A stretch of 64,000 nt of DNA from Paguma larvata (taxonomy: Eukaryota; Chordata; Mammalia; Carnivora; Viverridae). The position numbers and the translations under genes were made by a program. Positions within the stretch are counted from its first letter, which is position 1; the number at the start of each line of letters is the position of its first letter. This document shows, piece by piece, positions 30,643 to 44,211 of this stretch. The stretch is from contig CM057826.1 in assembly GCA_030068075.1 (NCBI GenBank), positions 37,312,211 through 37,376,210 of the forward strand, written 5' to 3'. The notes beneath the pieces are model-generated. The model saw only the letters and a program-made list of their open reading frames with translations, did no database searches and was not told where the DNA came from.

Positions 30643-30654
30643 AGAGTCAATGTT

Positions 30655-31534
30655 ATCATTTGTTGTCTGCATTAGTTTCAGTTCACAGAAATTAAATTAA
30701 AAGGCTTTTATATTTTATGCACATTTGAATTATATGTATTTAAAGTCATCCAACTAAAAAACAATAAAGTTTCATTTGTATCTAAATATAATATTTAAAA
30801 TATCATTATTTTAAACTGAAATTAAGATCAATTAATCCAATTATCAAAATCAATTAATTAAGTCAATCAAAATTTCTACTTTCAGAATTGGCTCAGTGCA
30901 TGCTATTTTCGTTTTCGCCACATGATGGCACCATTTTAGCTAATAATTAAAAATATCATCCTCCAATAGAATTTGTCTCAAGTTGTGCATCCATTGTATG
31001 CTACTAAGTCTTCGGAAATGATCCTCTAGTGAATAAATTGAATCGCCCGATTTATAAAGCTCACCAATCTTATAGTTTGGATTTTGAACTAAAGAATAGT
31101 CAGGACTCATCTATCAAGCTTTAAATAGATCTTTCACTGTGGGGACCTAAAGCTGTTGTTTCCCGAAAGGTTTAGCTCTCAGGTTTCAGAAGTTTCCTAA
31201 TGAAAAGCCCAGGGAGGTACCTATTACAGTGTTCTGCTCATATAGATACATAATTCTGAGTCAGCTAAGAGTGCTTAAACTGTGTGAATCCAAATTCTGA
31301 CAGATTAAAATGTGCCCCTGTCAATAATCAAAGAGAAAGTATTTGAGAAGATGGAGAGAGAGTCTGCTGATTTACAAGGTAAGCTTATCAGAGATCTTCA
31401 ATGAACACAATTTAATTATATGCATTTATTTAGTGTTTTTTCTCCATGCCTATTAAGGGCTTAAACATCAAGGGCCCTTTCCGGCCCTTGACTTCACCTT
31501 TTATGTTATTTCTGCCCCTTAATAAGAATAGCTA
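30655..31534. other. No recognisable gene
   Basis: AT-rich unique sequence. Confidence 0.35.
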
Positions 31535-31763
31535 GGGGCACCTCAGTGGCTCAGTCAGTTAAGTGTCCAACTCTTGACTTCAAGTCAGGTCACGATCTCG
31601 CGGTTCATGAGTTCAAGCACCATGTCAGGCTCTGCGCTGGTAGCATGGAGCCTGTTTGGAATTCTGTCTCTCTCTCCCTCTCTCTCTGCCCCTCCCCTGT
31701 CACTCGCTTACTCTCTCTCTCTCAACACAAATAAAAGAACATTGAAAAAAATTAAAAAAAAAT
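31535..31763 (+). mobile_element. CAN-SINE
   Basis: Complete element from 'ggggcacctcagtggctcag' with a CT tract and an A-rich tail. Confidence 0.93.
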
Positions 31764-31990
31764 AATAGTTAACATTTTTCAAGAGTCTTCTATGTGCTAA
31801 ATACCACGCTGGGTGCTTTGCATATTTTATGTCCTTTAATTCTTACCACAAGCCTTTGATGTAAGTATACTCATTATTTTACAGACAAAGGAAGCTCAGA
31901 CATTCACCTGTATCATTTGCCTAATAAGTAACAGAGTTAGAGTTGGTACCTGAGTCTTTTGTGCCCCAAAGCCCACACATTGACCTTCAC
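31764..31990 (+). repeat. MIR SINE relic
   Basis: Near full-length MIR order: 'gttaacatttttcaagagtc', 'ctatgtgctaaataccacgc', 'attattttacagacaaagga', 'cctaataagtaacagagtta'. Confidence 0.75.
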
Positions 31991-33628
31991 CCTAGGATGC
32001 TTCATTTCCTTTGAATATATCCACCTGTACTTTATACATTGCCTGCTTTTCTATCTGAATCAGCATCCCACCTATAATTATGCCTGAAAATTGCCTGCCA
32101 GAGATAATTTATACATTCCTTGATTATAACTGCTTAAAAATAATGGGGAAAGGGCTTCCTATATCTATTATGGTCTATTGCCCTGATTAATGTACACTTT
32201 AACTGGTCCTGTAAATGTTCCGAGGGTTTACTTGATAGAGCAATTCCACAGGAATGTTCAGACCAATGCTGTGAGGAGCAGGTTCAAGTCTACATAGCCA
32301 TCTTGGGACTGAAGAAGAGCCACTGAAGTGGTTAGTTCACTCAGTGGCCATCAGAGTCAAAAGAGGAGCTTTAGAATCTTTAGAGTTGAAAGAGCCCATG
32401 AAGATCACGGAGTTCAAACAATCAAGCTTGAGTGCTTTCTGCCATATGCCTACTCAGCAGCTGGCCAGCTCCTCCTTGAATACCAGAGAATTCTACAGCT
32501 CAGGAATCACTGTAACTCTTGGGCCAGTCAACTGTTCTTCTTTGTATTATGACATACAGCAAGGATGACGACCCACTAAGGAGATGGAGATGGCCATGGC
32601 CATGAAGCTCACAGAGGCTTTCCCATTTGATCAGAACTTGTTCAGTAGCTGGGTCAGGTATCCCAGCTATCCCTGGAGGAAAACCATCAAGAGAAGCAGA
32701 TGCTAGAGGAAAAAATCCTGATGGAGGCACAATAGGGTTAAAGCCTGTGAGAAGTATATTTATTTGTATTCTAATACACCTATTTGGTTCAACTTTTTAA
32801 GGTAAATGTAAATGTGCATAAATGAGAGCCCTGATTAAAGTTCTTAGAACAGGTGAATCGGATGACAGATCAAGATCTACTCATGAAAAAACAGTCTTAC
32901 AATGTAAATCTGTGAAGACCATAATTATGCTACATGTTAAAATCATCTCCTGGACTTCAGAGATAAACAAAACTATAGGTTAATTTCAGGTCATCAAAAG
33001 TGCCTGGGAAAAAAACACATCTATGACAAGTATAATACAACATAACATAGATTTTCCTTTCCAACACCTAAAATAATCACTTCCACAAGAGGGCACCAAT
33101 TGCTATCTTATTCTCAGAATAAATGGAAGGCCAGTTGGAAATAATGGTCCATCGTTACTTTTTATACTTATGTAGTTACACCAAATATTTCAACATAATT
33201 CACACAGTATACTTGGGAAGCTCACCTTCACTGTTACTGTTTCTCAAGAAAATATCGTTTTAAGTTTCAGAAAGGTGCAATTCCTAGTAGATAGAAAAAA
33301 GAAATCTTACATGTTAAGTCCAGTATTGTTGAAGTTTTAAAAAAATATTAAAATGCATTTTAGAAATATGAATTCATGCTATCAATATTTTTACAATTTG
33401 CTTCAAATGTGAAATTTGGCAAGATTGTTTGCTTTAAATGACAACAAAATGCCTCAATTTCCCCTTTTTGTGGGGACAAATCTAAGAATAGAAGGCCTCA
33501 GCACTATTTTGGGAGTATTGCTAAATTCACAGATGAATTAGGATTGACATATCCTCCAACATATCCTATGTTGCTCTTTGGAAATGACCAGCAAATCTCT
33601 GCTAGTTTAATCCTAGCATGAGCTTCCT

Positions 33629-33631
<3 letters not shown>
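31991..33631. other. No recognisable gene
   Basis: Mixed unique intergenic DNA. The stretch near 32340-32560 is somewhat richer in GC but its ORFs are not protein-like. Confidence 0.35.

Positions 33632-33673
<42 letters not shown>
33632..33673 (+). repeat. (CA)n microsatellite
   Basis: About 21 uninterrupted CA units. Confidence 0.97.
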
Positions 33674-33675
<2 letters not shown>

Positions 33676-33914
33676 AATAGTTAATAGTTTAAGACATTTT
33701 ATGTACTTAGGTCTCTTTCACCCTTCAACTTTAACACTGACTCCTCCACTTGCTGTGTGCAAAGAATAACAGGAGAATTGGCAGAAAAATCTGTTTACTC
33801 CTTGGGATAATAGTGTCCAATTGGTCCTTTCTAGGAACTGCTGAGAACTTTCATAATTTAGCATATTTTCCCATAGTGCTGGTCTCTATGAACAAAGTAG
33901 GAAGTACTTAGCAA

Positions 33915-34172
33915 TAAAAATTATATTTACTGAGCACCTAATTGTGTCAGACATTATACAATAATAATTGTGCCATGCATGTATATTTTATCCTCTTAAC
34001 AACCCAATAACTTGGTATTAACAATACTCCCATTTTATAGCTCAGAAAACTGAGTTGAAGAGAAATTAAATACTTCCCCAAGATTTGTTTGCTCTAATAG
34101 GGCTGGGATTTCAATACAGGTCTGTCATATTCCCAGCCCCTAAACTTTTAACCACTATTCTTCATGCCTCTC
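33915..34172 (+). repeat. MIR SINE relic
   Basis: 'atatttactgagcacctaat', 'tcctcttaacaacccaataa', 'cccattttatagctcagaaa' and 'ttaaccactattcttcatgc' follow the MIR consensus order. Confidence 0.75.
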
Positions 34173-35984
34173 TGAAACCCAGCAATAGCTCCGTGATATT
34201 GCCAGGCTTACACCTTGCACTCCAGCCCTAGAGTATATCTAGTGTCCTCAGATTATATTTGGACACAGGTGGATCTGGGAAATTCATAGCCTTCTTTGAT
34301 GGATATCATAGGAAGTGGGAGAGATGATGGAGTATTATTTCCAAATTTTAACTGGCTTTCAAAGTATCATCACCCATCTCTGAACACTGTTATTAGGTCA
34401 AGGATGGGCACACGACCCAAACCACATTTCAGGATTTTTATTTGAGCAACTGGGAAAGCAGACTCTCCTCTGATGTGTGTGATGGCATGAGCCTTCAGTG
34501 GGTCTCCATAAGACCCTTAAGACTTTTCCACCTACCATTATTATCCAGAGAAAGTGGAGTAGAGATAGGGATGCTGAGGATATCACTGAGGCCAGTAATC
34601 AATAGGACCTGAAGTCAGGTCTTTCCACTTGACATTTTTAGATATGAGACAATATACTTCCTATTGGCAGAGCCACTTGGGGTCAAGTTCTCTGTCATTC
34701 ATAACTGGAGGTGCCCTAGCTAGTTCAGCCAGCTTAAATACAACAGTGTGTAGCAGGATTTTAAGCAGGCTTTCTGTAACTTGGAACCAAGTCTCAGGAC
34801 AAATAACAACACATATTAAATCATGAAGTCCCTGCATTCTGAAGAGAGCCGCCAGACACCTCCCTCCGGACTTACAAAGAGTCTGCAGAACTGACCCTCC
34901 CACATGTGACTGCCTCCATCCTCCAGTCTGATGGGCAGAGGAAAAGCTGAGAGTCAGTGGACAAAGTTTCTACATACAGTCTGTGAACTGTTCCTATATA
35001 CAGTCCTAGGAGATTCTGCTCCTAGGACCACACATGGACCACACAAGAAAGATCACAAAGGAGGGAAGGGATTTAAATCAAATTTGATATTGATACTTTA
35101 AAATAGCTGAGTTTTAGTGACTCAAAGTGACTGGAAATTTATGGGACCTCTCCCAGATGGTATTAAGTGACAAGAAATAGAAAATGAATGAAGGGTGGTT
35201 GAAGGTAGTGACTAGAAGAAATAAAATCTTTTGAATTGAGACTGTTCAGTAACTCTGATAAGATATTGGAGAATTCCTCCTTCATCATATAGACACCTGA
35301 AAATGGATCCAGGGGCAATAAACACTTTGGCCTTAGGTCAGAAGTAGCATTGGCAAGTCCAGCACCAGTATTTCTTTCCATAGTTGCATTGTACTGTTGG
35401 TCTTTCTATAAATCCTATTTCAGGAGATTACAAGAATAGGGCGCGGAAAGGCTAGGCCAAGGGGAAGGTCAAGGTGTATGCCCAGTGGTTATACGGGTTG
35501 CATTAAACTGGACAACTAGCCAGGTGTTGATTTAGATTCTTATTTTGAGAAGATACAAGAGCTAGTCATTTTCCTATGTGAAAGTTCTATCTCTTTTTCT
35601 TTTCTCTGTTGGGAGGAGTTAATTTTATTTCAAGGTATAATTTTAAATAATTACTCTCATCCTTAACAATTTTTCAAGGGCATTGGAGACCTCTAGAATA
35701 ATTTTTGGAAAGGTTAGTGGGATATGGGAGAACCAGAGGCTTTGCACTCAAATATCTAGAGGGACCAGCAAACAGGGAATGTGACCAGTGGAATGGGCTG
35801 GGCTGGGTGGGGAACTGCAGAGTACAAGCCTCATCAAATGATGCAGCTGCTACTCAACCCCAGTTTACTGTTGCTATGTGAGCGTGCATACTTACTTTAG
35901 CCAAGTCTTCCAATTTTTCAAGAGAAATGAAAAATTCAGGTTTTTATATAAATCTCATCATTTCTAAGTGTTGGCAATTATTCA
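34173..35984. other. No recognisable gene; probable unresolved old repeats
   Basis: Parts near 34290-34580 and 34640-34830 have the look of diverged transposons, but I could not name a family. No coding gene seen. Confidence 0.3.
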
Positions 35985-36070
35985 AAATTTTTAAACAGCA
36001 CTGTATGGGCCAAATGAAACACATCTGTGAGCTGATATGGCTGGTGGGTTGCCAGCAACCTCTGGTATAG
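35985..36070 (+). mobile_element. Short hAT-type MITE end
   Basis: 'gtatgggccaaatgaaacac' and 'gctggtgggttgccagcaac' resemble the 'gggccaaa...ttgcgacctctg' end of hAT-Charlie elements. Confidence 0.45.
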
Positions 36071-36449
36071 GTAATGAGAGAAGGTGGTCGGAACTGAAAA
36101 ATGGAATGAAGGCTCGGGGCCTGTCAATCATTACTGCTCCTAAAATGAGCTCTGGACCAGAGGTATCTCTCAGACTGCATATAGGAACTTTGTAGGAAGT
36201 CTGAGGGGTAGAGGAAGCAGGACAAATTCTGCTAATGGTAAAGAATGAGGCACTGGTGCTCCTAGGGTGAGGTCACTTGCCGCACTTCACACATCAGCTA
36301 CAAAAAGACTCATGTCAGGCACCACTGAGAACAGCTAAAGAGACTGAACTCCAACTAAAGTCAGACCATGCATAAAGTAACATATATATGCTGAATGTGC
36401 TATAGGTAAGACGAAGAGGACTGGAAAGAAAATATAAATAAATCAATAT

Positions 36450-36452
36450 TAA

Positions 36453-36483
<31 letters not shown>

Positions 36484-36486
36484 ATA
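36450..36486 (+). repeat. (AAAT)n microsatellite
   Basis: Nine or so tandem aaat units. Confidence 0.95.
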
Positions 36487-36887
36487 TTAAAGAAAGAAAC
36501 AAACAAACAAAATGTACCAAAGGATAGAAGAGGTATCAAAACTGGAGGTATCGGAGACACCTTGGAAAAGGAGAAAGATACAAATGCAAGTCTCCTTCAA
36601 AAACATTTAAAGCCCAGAGGAAGAACCTTTGAAAGCCAAAATGCTGAATGTGTTCCTTCCCTAGGATAGTATCACATGGCTGAATTGAATGTAGGTAAAT
36701 TAAAGAGATGTTGGTGCCTATACAGAAGTGAGGTCTAAGCAGGTTATGAATGGCTTTTCTGAGGAAATGCTACAACCAGAAGCTGGCTGTGAGGTGAGCA
36801 TCTGGGTTAAATGTCTAACGTAGACAGGGCTGGGTATATAAATTTCTAAGACAAGAACACATCTAGCATTTGAATTGTTGTATTACT

Positions 36888-37555
36888 CTCCTATCTGGTC
36901 TACTTGCTTCTCAACTTGACCCCTATAGTCCATTTCAACATACAGCCAAAGTGATCCTTTTAATCTTAAAGACTTACATCTAATCATATCACTCCTCTCC
37001 TAAAAATTCTTCCATGGCTTCCTATCTTGCTTGGCATACGTGCCAGAACCTTTAAAATGGATGAAAAGGTCTTGATCTGGCCTCAGCCATCTCATATCTA
37101 ATGTCATTTCCTCCAGGTCCACACACCTTGCCCATTCTGCACCAGCCATGCTGGCCTCCAGTCATTCCCTGAGCACATCAACATATTCAGGACCTTTGCC
37201 TTTCCTGTTTGCTCTGCCTAAAGGGGTCTTGTCCCAGGTATCTGTATAGTGCACCCCTTACTTCCTGCTTGGTACACGTTGTAAGGGCATCCTTTATTGA
37301 CCAATAAAGCCAATAGCAAGTATCAGTCCTCTCACTCAGTTTTCTCTTTTTCCAAAATTTTGCTTTTTTTTCATATTATTTATTACTACCTGGTGTATCG
37401 GTTTTCGTTTATTTGCTTATAATCATCTCTTCCCATTAGAATGCCAACTCCATTAGGATTGTGTCTCCTGATGTATTCCCAGAGTCCAGGATGGTGCCCA
37501 CCACAGAGCAGGTGCTTGATAAATATCTGGCGAATAAAGAAGTGAATGAATGATT
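36888..37555 (+). repeat. LINE-2 3' end, sense
   Basis: 'caaagtgatccttttaatct', 'atatcactcctctcctaaaa', 'aggacctttgcctttcctgt', and the terminal 'agcaggtgcttgataaatat' plus 'gaatgaatga' follow the L2 3' consensus. Confidence 0.85.
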
Positions 37556-39929
37556 AAACGAAGTTAAAAACTTACAATAACATCTGAGAAAATTGACAGT
37601 CACAGATTAGGAAACTACTTAGATAATTCTGAAAGAAATTTGGAACCTTTGGAATGTTTCCAAAATTTTTTAAAAATATGATTACCCCTGTCTATTTCTC
37701 CTCTGTGATGAGTAATGTTAGTGACATGAAGTTGAAAGAATGGGTGGTTGCTTTCTGGAAAGAAGGAAGGCTGACTCCTTGAAAACTGTTGAAAGATCTG
37801 AAAGGAATAGATAAGAGTTCCAGGCTTGCATGAAGAAATTGGCTCTGAAGTTGGCCAGTAAAGGACCCATATGTGGGTTTACAACTGAAAGGACACTATG
37901 TCTAAAAACTATTACTGAGCTCGTGCCAGAATCTGTAATCAGGACCTATGACTTTTCTAGATTTCTTAACTTAAAAAAGTCCATGATTTAGATATATTTC
38001 TTCAGAATGCTGGCTGTCATCAAGATCTAGTAGTGACAGCAGCCCTTAGGGAGTGCTAACGGGCTTTCCTTATTTGCTAAGCATTTTTGTTTCTTCTGTA
38101 ATACATATTTATGAAACATGATGGGGAGAGAGAAGCAAATATTGGAAAGATTTTATTCCCAAAGCTTTTCTCTTTCTCTCTCTCTTCTTCTCTTCAAGGC
38201 CATGGATATGTCTGTCTATGCATATGTGTAAGTATATTTATTTCCACTCACATAATTGTTTATCCTCACTCACCCTTTGCTGCTAAAAGTGTGTGGGAAG
38301 AGGCTAAGCCTAGGATGAGTAACTTAATTCATTACCTAATATTAGGCATTTAACATCACATTAATCAGCCTCACCTGTAAAAGATCAAGGGACAAAATGA
38401 CTCCCATATTACTGTAATAAATATCTATATTTGAGATGGCCTATATTTGAGATGTTTTAAACATATACTTGCTTAGCGTTTTGAATTTTAACTTTATTTA
38501 GTTTCAAAAGTTTTTCAACCTCTAGTGTAGAAAACAGAGCTTTGTTTTTAGAATAATTTTAATTCAAGTTTAATAAACTCAAGATGGAGAAATGACTCAA
38601 AAACAATGAAATGTGTTTTTCTAAGTAAGCATATTAGGTTATAATACAAAGAAAACATGTGAATAAAACCACAAAGAATACAATTTTTAATTAGAATATT
38701 TTATGGGCCCAGTTTTCCTTGTAGAATATATAGAATTATGTGCCAAATTCTCATTAAATGTAACAAAAACGATGCAGAAAAGTTCAACCACCCAACAGTC
38801 AAAATAGGACTTGAGACCAAAGAGTTGCTTCATTTCTTGCAATTGACCAAAACCTCGCTTAGGCTGTCCCAAAATTGATGGAATTTCTCATGGCCTCTAC
38901 AGGGAGAGAATATTCAGCTCTTTGGCTTTATCCAGGGAGTTCTCTCTATATCACGACTTCTCAATTCTGTTGCTACAAACTACTTTATAATTTAGAGACT
39001 TAGAATCCATTTCCTTTATTCACTCATCTACTCATTTAGGAAAAAAAAGTTGAACACCTAAGTTTAATGCCTCCCCCACCCCCTGCCTCCAGGGGAAATA
39101 ATGACAATTGGTCAAATTTTGCTCAAAAATTACAAGATAGAAGATGTCATGTATATAAATCATCATATTCTGGGGCTTGGTATGAAAAGTTTTCTGGAGA
39201 AGTTGACAAGTGAGCTGGACATTCAAGACTATATAGTAAGACTAGAGACAAAGAATGGAGGAGGGTGTTGGTGGAGGAATACAAAAACGGAATCCCAAGT
39301 GGAAGAAATAACATGAGATAAGTCACTGAAGCAGGAAAGTTCAGGAAGTGTTCTGGAAATGAAAACTAGTAAAAATATTTTTGAAACACAGGGGTCAAGT
39401 AGAAGAGGTAGATGTGTATGGAAGGATAGCTTCAAATAAGGTAGTGTAGGTGCTTGAATGCCAGGCTGTATTAGTTAGGAATAATGTCATCTATAGACAG
39501 AAAACTTGATTAAAACATACAGACATTTATTATTTTCTTAATATAGAAATCTAGAAGCAGGTAATCTCAGGGTCATGTCAGCAGCTCAACAGAGTTCTCA
39601 CGAACCAGGATCTTTCTACCTCTGTTCTGCCATCCTTACAGACTTTTTGTCTCTGTATTTGTCTCCTCAGGGTCACAAGATGGATGCAGAAGTTCCAGGC
39701 ATTATATTTACATTGAAGACACAAAATAGAGAGAAAGAATAGTAACCACCACATACTTTCTTTTATTAAGAAAAGCAAAGTCTTTCTCGGGATCCCTACT
39801 AGTCTTATATTTCATTGTCTAAAAATGAAACCATAGCTACTTGCAGCTGAAAAAGAGGCAGAGGTAAAGGTTTCTGCTTTTCAGACTTTATAGTAGAGAT
39901 AGCAAAGAAGAAAAGTGTTGGGGATGGCT
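37556..39929. other. Intergenic, no gene
   Basis: Mostly unique AT-rich DNA. 39460-39800 looks like an old interspersed repeat of unresolved family ('gtattagttaggaataatgt', 'ccagaagttcc'-like text). No exon-like sequence. Confidence 0.35.
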
Positions 39930-40135
39930 GATGCCTTAGTTAGCCACCTTCCCAAACTAGGGAGGACTGTATGGGTCTTATAGGCAATAGACAGTTGTTA
40001 AAGATTTTCAGAAAAGAAACAACACAGAGTGAGGCTTCAATATGATAGATCCGACGGTGGTAAAATGAGTGAATTTGAGATCTGAAAGATTGGAAGCAAC
40101 AAGAAAGATTAAGAACATGTCTCATTTAAACATGT
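39930..40135 (-). repeat. Possible L2 relic, antisense
   Basis: 'gacagttgttaaagattttc' and 'atttgagatctgaaagattg' are reminiscent of the reverse L2 3' region; weak. Confidence 0.3.
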
Positions 40136-41069
40136 ATTGATTTCCAAGTGGGGCAGAGGCTGATGACAGGAAGGTGAGTTTGTGTCAGTTTTTTTCTCCT
40201 GCCTTTGAGTGAGTTTAAAATCACACTTTGTTCACCACACTGTGCTATAGGTGGGCAACACTGGACCAAAGTTATGGATGCTAACCTACCTGCCTACAGA
40301 CATCTCTACCTGGATGCCCCACCATCATCTCTGTTTGATTACTTCCTAGAGTGAAATTAAATGCCATAAACAACTTTATGAGAAAAATAGTTTATGGCAA
40401 AAGGCATATTTTTGTACTGTGTCAAAGCATTTTATATTAATAGAAAGAATACGGAGTGTGTTAATATCTCTTTTAGAGAAACATGAAATAGAAAGAAGTG
40501 ATTCTAAGGACAAATTTGAATTGGAAAAAAACTGTACTCATTCTTTGTATCATTCACAATTATAATGTGTTTATAATTCGAGGATAATATTTTGATTATA
40601 TTAAGTACAAAAAGGCTGACATGCTGTTTGTACTTAATGATATAGGACGTTTACCATTAATTCTATGAAAAACATGGACAATTATGAAAGAGTTTATCAA
40701 AATTTACATATTACCTTCTTAATCTGGTTGGCAAGCAAATTTTGAGGCAATTAAAAGTGATCATTTCCCTACCACAAGTATGCTAGGTATTAGGATGACT
40801 GATGGAAGCCCCAGTCCATCACTTATTTTTTAGTTATACTGAATAATTTGTACAAGCTGATTCAAATTGGCTTTAGGTTGAAATGGAGATAAATAAGTAA
40901 ATACATAAGAACAAGATATGCTAGAGGAATGGTTACAGGACCAGGAGCCTGCCTTTTATAATAGAAGATGATTGAATCTGATGCCTTAAATGTAACTTGT
41001 AACCACAGCACTAAGGAGGCTACTGCTCTTACTTCCTGAATGTCACTATAGCAGAGGGGTGAGGGGAAA
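40136..41069. other. No recognisable gene; one perfect short hairpin
   Basis: AT-rich unique DNA. A perfect 12-bp inverted repeat, attaagtacaaa (40600-40611) and its complement (40627-40638), surrounds a 15-nt loop. Confidence 0.4.
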
Positions 41070-41225
41070 GGCTCTGGAATCATAATATCTATGTGTGACT
41101 TCTGGCTGTGTGATTCTGGAAAAATTAGTTAACTTTCTGTGACTCAGTTTCCTCATCCATAAAGAAAATGAATATTGTGAAGATTTGACATAATCCACAT
41201 GAAACACATGGAACAGTACATGTAT
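41070..41225 (+). repeat. MIR SINE relic
   Basis: 'ggctgtgtgattctggaaaa', 'ttaactttctgtgactcagt' and 'ttcctcatccataaagaaaa' match the MIR core and tail. Confidence 0.7.
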
Positions 41226-41689
41226 GGCAGACTATGAGTCTGGAGTTCTCTCTTGTCCAGCAAGAGAGCAGACACATAATTGAATACGAGAGAGGCTAAT
41301 GTCCAGAAGGAGACAAGAGCCCTGAACAGCGGTTTCCTCTCCATATTTTATTAAGCTCAAAAGATATTACGCATATGGTGAACATGAAGAAAACAAGATC
41401 TTATACATGTGAACATAGAGAAAACAATAAGACAGTAGTCATTAACTTGTATGTGTAAGAATCAAAGGGTCTGGGCAGCAAGGAGAGTTTGTGATCAAAG
41501 CACAATAGTATATTGGTGTCAGATGGAAAGTAATTTCCCACAGGTGATATAACAAGTTACTCGTGATTGCATTACAATAGCTCACTAGCTAACCTCGTGC
41601 ACTTTCACCCGTGGTGGCAGCTTTCCACCCTAAGGTTTTTTCTAACCCATTTATGTAAATTGAACCTATTTCCTCACATACCTGGAGCA

Positions 41690-41945
41690 GCTGCTGCTGC
41701 TACTACTACTACTGCACTGCACTATACTACTACTGCTGCCCTATCATATACTACTACTCTACTACTACCACCACCACCTCCACAACTATTAACTTGTACT
41801 ACTGCTACTATAGTTACTGCATGACTATCGCTGCTGCTATTACTATACTACTACTCCCATTGCTATTACTACGACTACTACCAGCACTACTACTACCACC
41901 ACTACTACATTACTAGTATTACTATCACTACTACCACTGCCACTC
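41690..41945 (+). repeat. Long imperfect (CTA/CTG)n trinucleotide tract
   Basis: About 255 bp of interrupted tac, tgc and acc triplets. It produces a spurious Ala/Thr-rich ORF at 41567-41824. Confidence 0.9.
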
Positions 41946-42744
41946 CTGTGATAGTCCAGATGGAAAAATTTTCTTCATATAAAACATAACAGAAAAGTCC
42001 CAAGGCTTATTATTGCTATAATCCTCAAATGATCTAACTGGCAATAATCTCAGGTGATCTGTCTGGAGCACTTGGCATAATCATTTTAAACTCTTCAATT
42101 CATTGTCTTCTCTTGATTTTTAGGACACTGGACTCTTTTGGTATGTTTTTTTCCCCTTGTCAATGTCTGCTTTTCTCAGCCTCCTCCATTATCAGTTCTT
42201 CCTCTTCTTCTCGAACTCCTAACATATTACAGTATTAGTATCAGCACTAAATTTGTATTAGTGTTTTAGTGTATTAGTTCTGGGGCTCAATCCTTGGTCC
42301 TTGCCTTTTATCTTTAGTCATTCCTGAAGTGATATTGTGCAGTCCCATGGTTTTAAATATTAGCTACGTGCTGAGAACTCCAGTTTAAACCTGTCTCTCA
42401 AATGTTAGTCTTATTATCAAACTGTTTCATATTTCTACTTAGACGTCTAACAGACGCTTTAAATAATATGGCCAAAATGAGAGCCCTGATCTTCTCTCAG
42501 AAATCTGTCCCACAACAATCTTCTCTATTTCTGTTATAGCAACTCCATCATTCCAGTAATTTCGGCTGAAAACCTCTGACTCACCCTTGACTCTTCTCCT
42601 TTCCTCCTCTCTACCATCCATCAAGAAATCCTGTTGCTTCAGTGTTGAAAACAGATACGGGCTGTGGCCACTTCACACCATTTCCACTGCTACCACCCTA
42701 GCCTAAGCAACCATCATCTTTCACCTGGATATCCAAAATAACCT

Positions 42745-43200
42745 CCAAGGTAGATTGTTGGCAAAAATGGCAGCAATTATTCCCCTTCATAGCCTACTCC
42801 CTTGTAATGTGGCTTTGTAGCTTCTCCTATGAAGATGTGTAATTTGTTCCTCCAATTCTTCAATTTGTGTAAACCTCCTGATTTGCTTCAACTAATATAA
42901 TATACTCCCAAGTCACTGCAAGTCAGTTATGAGCCTGGGCTTCAAGAGGTCTTGCACACTTCTGCTTGTTCCCTTGAAATCTTGCTGCCATTATGTGAAT
43001 AAGCACATGGCCCAGTCATTCCTATTGTCCAAGCCAATAGCTGGGCAGCTCCCTGAGGCAGAGACATCCAGCTGACCTGTAGCTGACTTCAGCCCAGCCT
43101 ATTTGCCAACTCACATAATTGTGAGCTATATAATGTTTCTTATTTTCATTCATTACAGTATGGGGTGGTTTGTTACTGAGCAATAGCTGACAGATACAGC
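42745..43200 (+). mobile_element. MaLR-type solo LTR (MLT1-like) inside L2
   Basis: 'catggcccagtcattcctat', 'gctgacttcagcccagccta' and the end 'ggtggtttgttactgagcaa' then 'tagctgacagata' resemble a MaLR LTR 3' region. Family is approximate. Confidence 0.5.
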
Positions 43201-43775
43201 TTCTTAACACATGCCCCTGCAGCTACTCTTGGTCTCTAAAGTCTATTCTCAGGACAGAAGACAAGAATAACTTGTTTAAAAACGTAAATCAGAATCATAT
43301 CACTCTTTTCTGCTCAACACTCTACAATGGCTCACTCACAGTGGGCTGTGAGGCTCTAACTCATCTGACTTTCTGTTACCACTCTGCCTACATCTTCTAC
43401 TACTCAGCCTTTATGCTTTCCATTCCAGCCATATTGACGTCCTGCTATGTCTTGAGTACGCCGGACACACTTCTGCCTTAGGAATTTGCTCCAGTTTGTT
43501 GCTCTGCCTGAAATGCTCTTTATCTAGAGAGCCCATTGGCTAACTCTCCCACTATCTTCTCAAATCTCCCAGACATTTTCTCAAATCTCATATGCACAAT
43601 GAGGCCTCCTATAATTAATAAAACAGACTGATTCTCATCCCCAACATTCCCAGCCCTCCTTATCCTGGTCTACTTTTTTCATGTTTTTCTCTCACATTTA
43701 TCATCTTCTAAAATACAAGTTAATTATTATGTTTATTATTTTTTTGTATCCATCTCTGTATTATTTAAGGTTCTC

Positions 43776-44211
43776 CAGAGGAGCAAAACCAATAGAATGT
43801 GTGTGTGTTTGTGTGGAGAGAGAGAGAAAGAGAGACAGAGAGAGACAGAGAGAGACAGAGAGAGACCAATTTTATTAAGAATTGGCTCACTTGATTGTGG
43901 GGGCTGGCAAGCTCAAATTCTACAAGGCAGGTTAGCAGGCTAGAGACCCAAGGTTTGATGTTGCAGCTGATGTCCAAAGTCAGTCTGGAGACAGACTTTA
44001 TTCTTCAGGAGACCTTAGTCTTTTTCTCTTAAGGCCTACAACTACTGGATGGGTCCCACCCAAATTATGGACAGTAATTTGCTTTACTCAAAGTCTGAGT
44101 AATCTCATTATAAAAATACCTTCACAGCAACATTTGGTTTGACCAAATATCTGGGTACCATGGTCTAGCCAAAGTAACAGATGAAGTTAACCACCATACT
44201 CTCTTTAACTG
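43776..44211 (+). repeat. Old interspersed repeat with GT/GA microsatellite
   Basis: Known repeat type beginning 'ttctccagaggagcaaaacc', with an internal GT then GAGA run (43799-43866), 'gattgtgggggctggcaagc' and an end 'aagttaaccacca'. I recognise the consensus but not the family name. It interrupts the L2. Confidence 0.6.

Noticed and set aside
41567..41824. 85-codon Ala/Thr-rich ORF
   Set aside because: Translation of a trinucleotide repeat.
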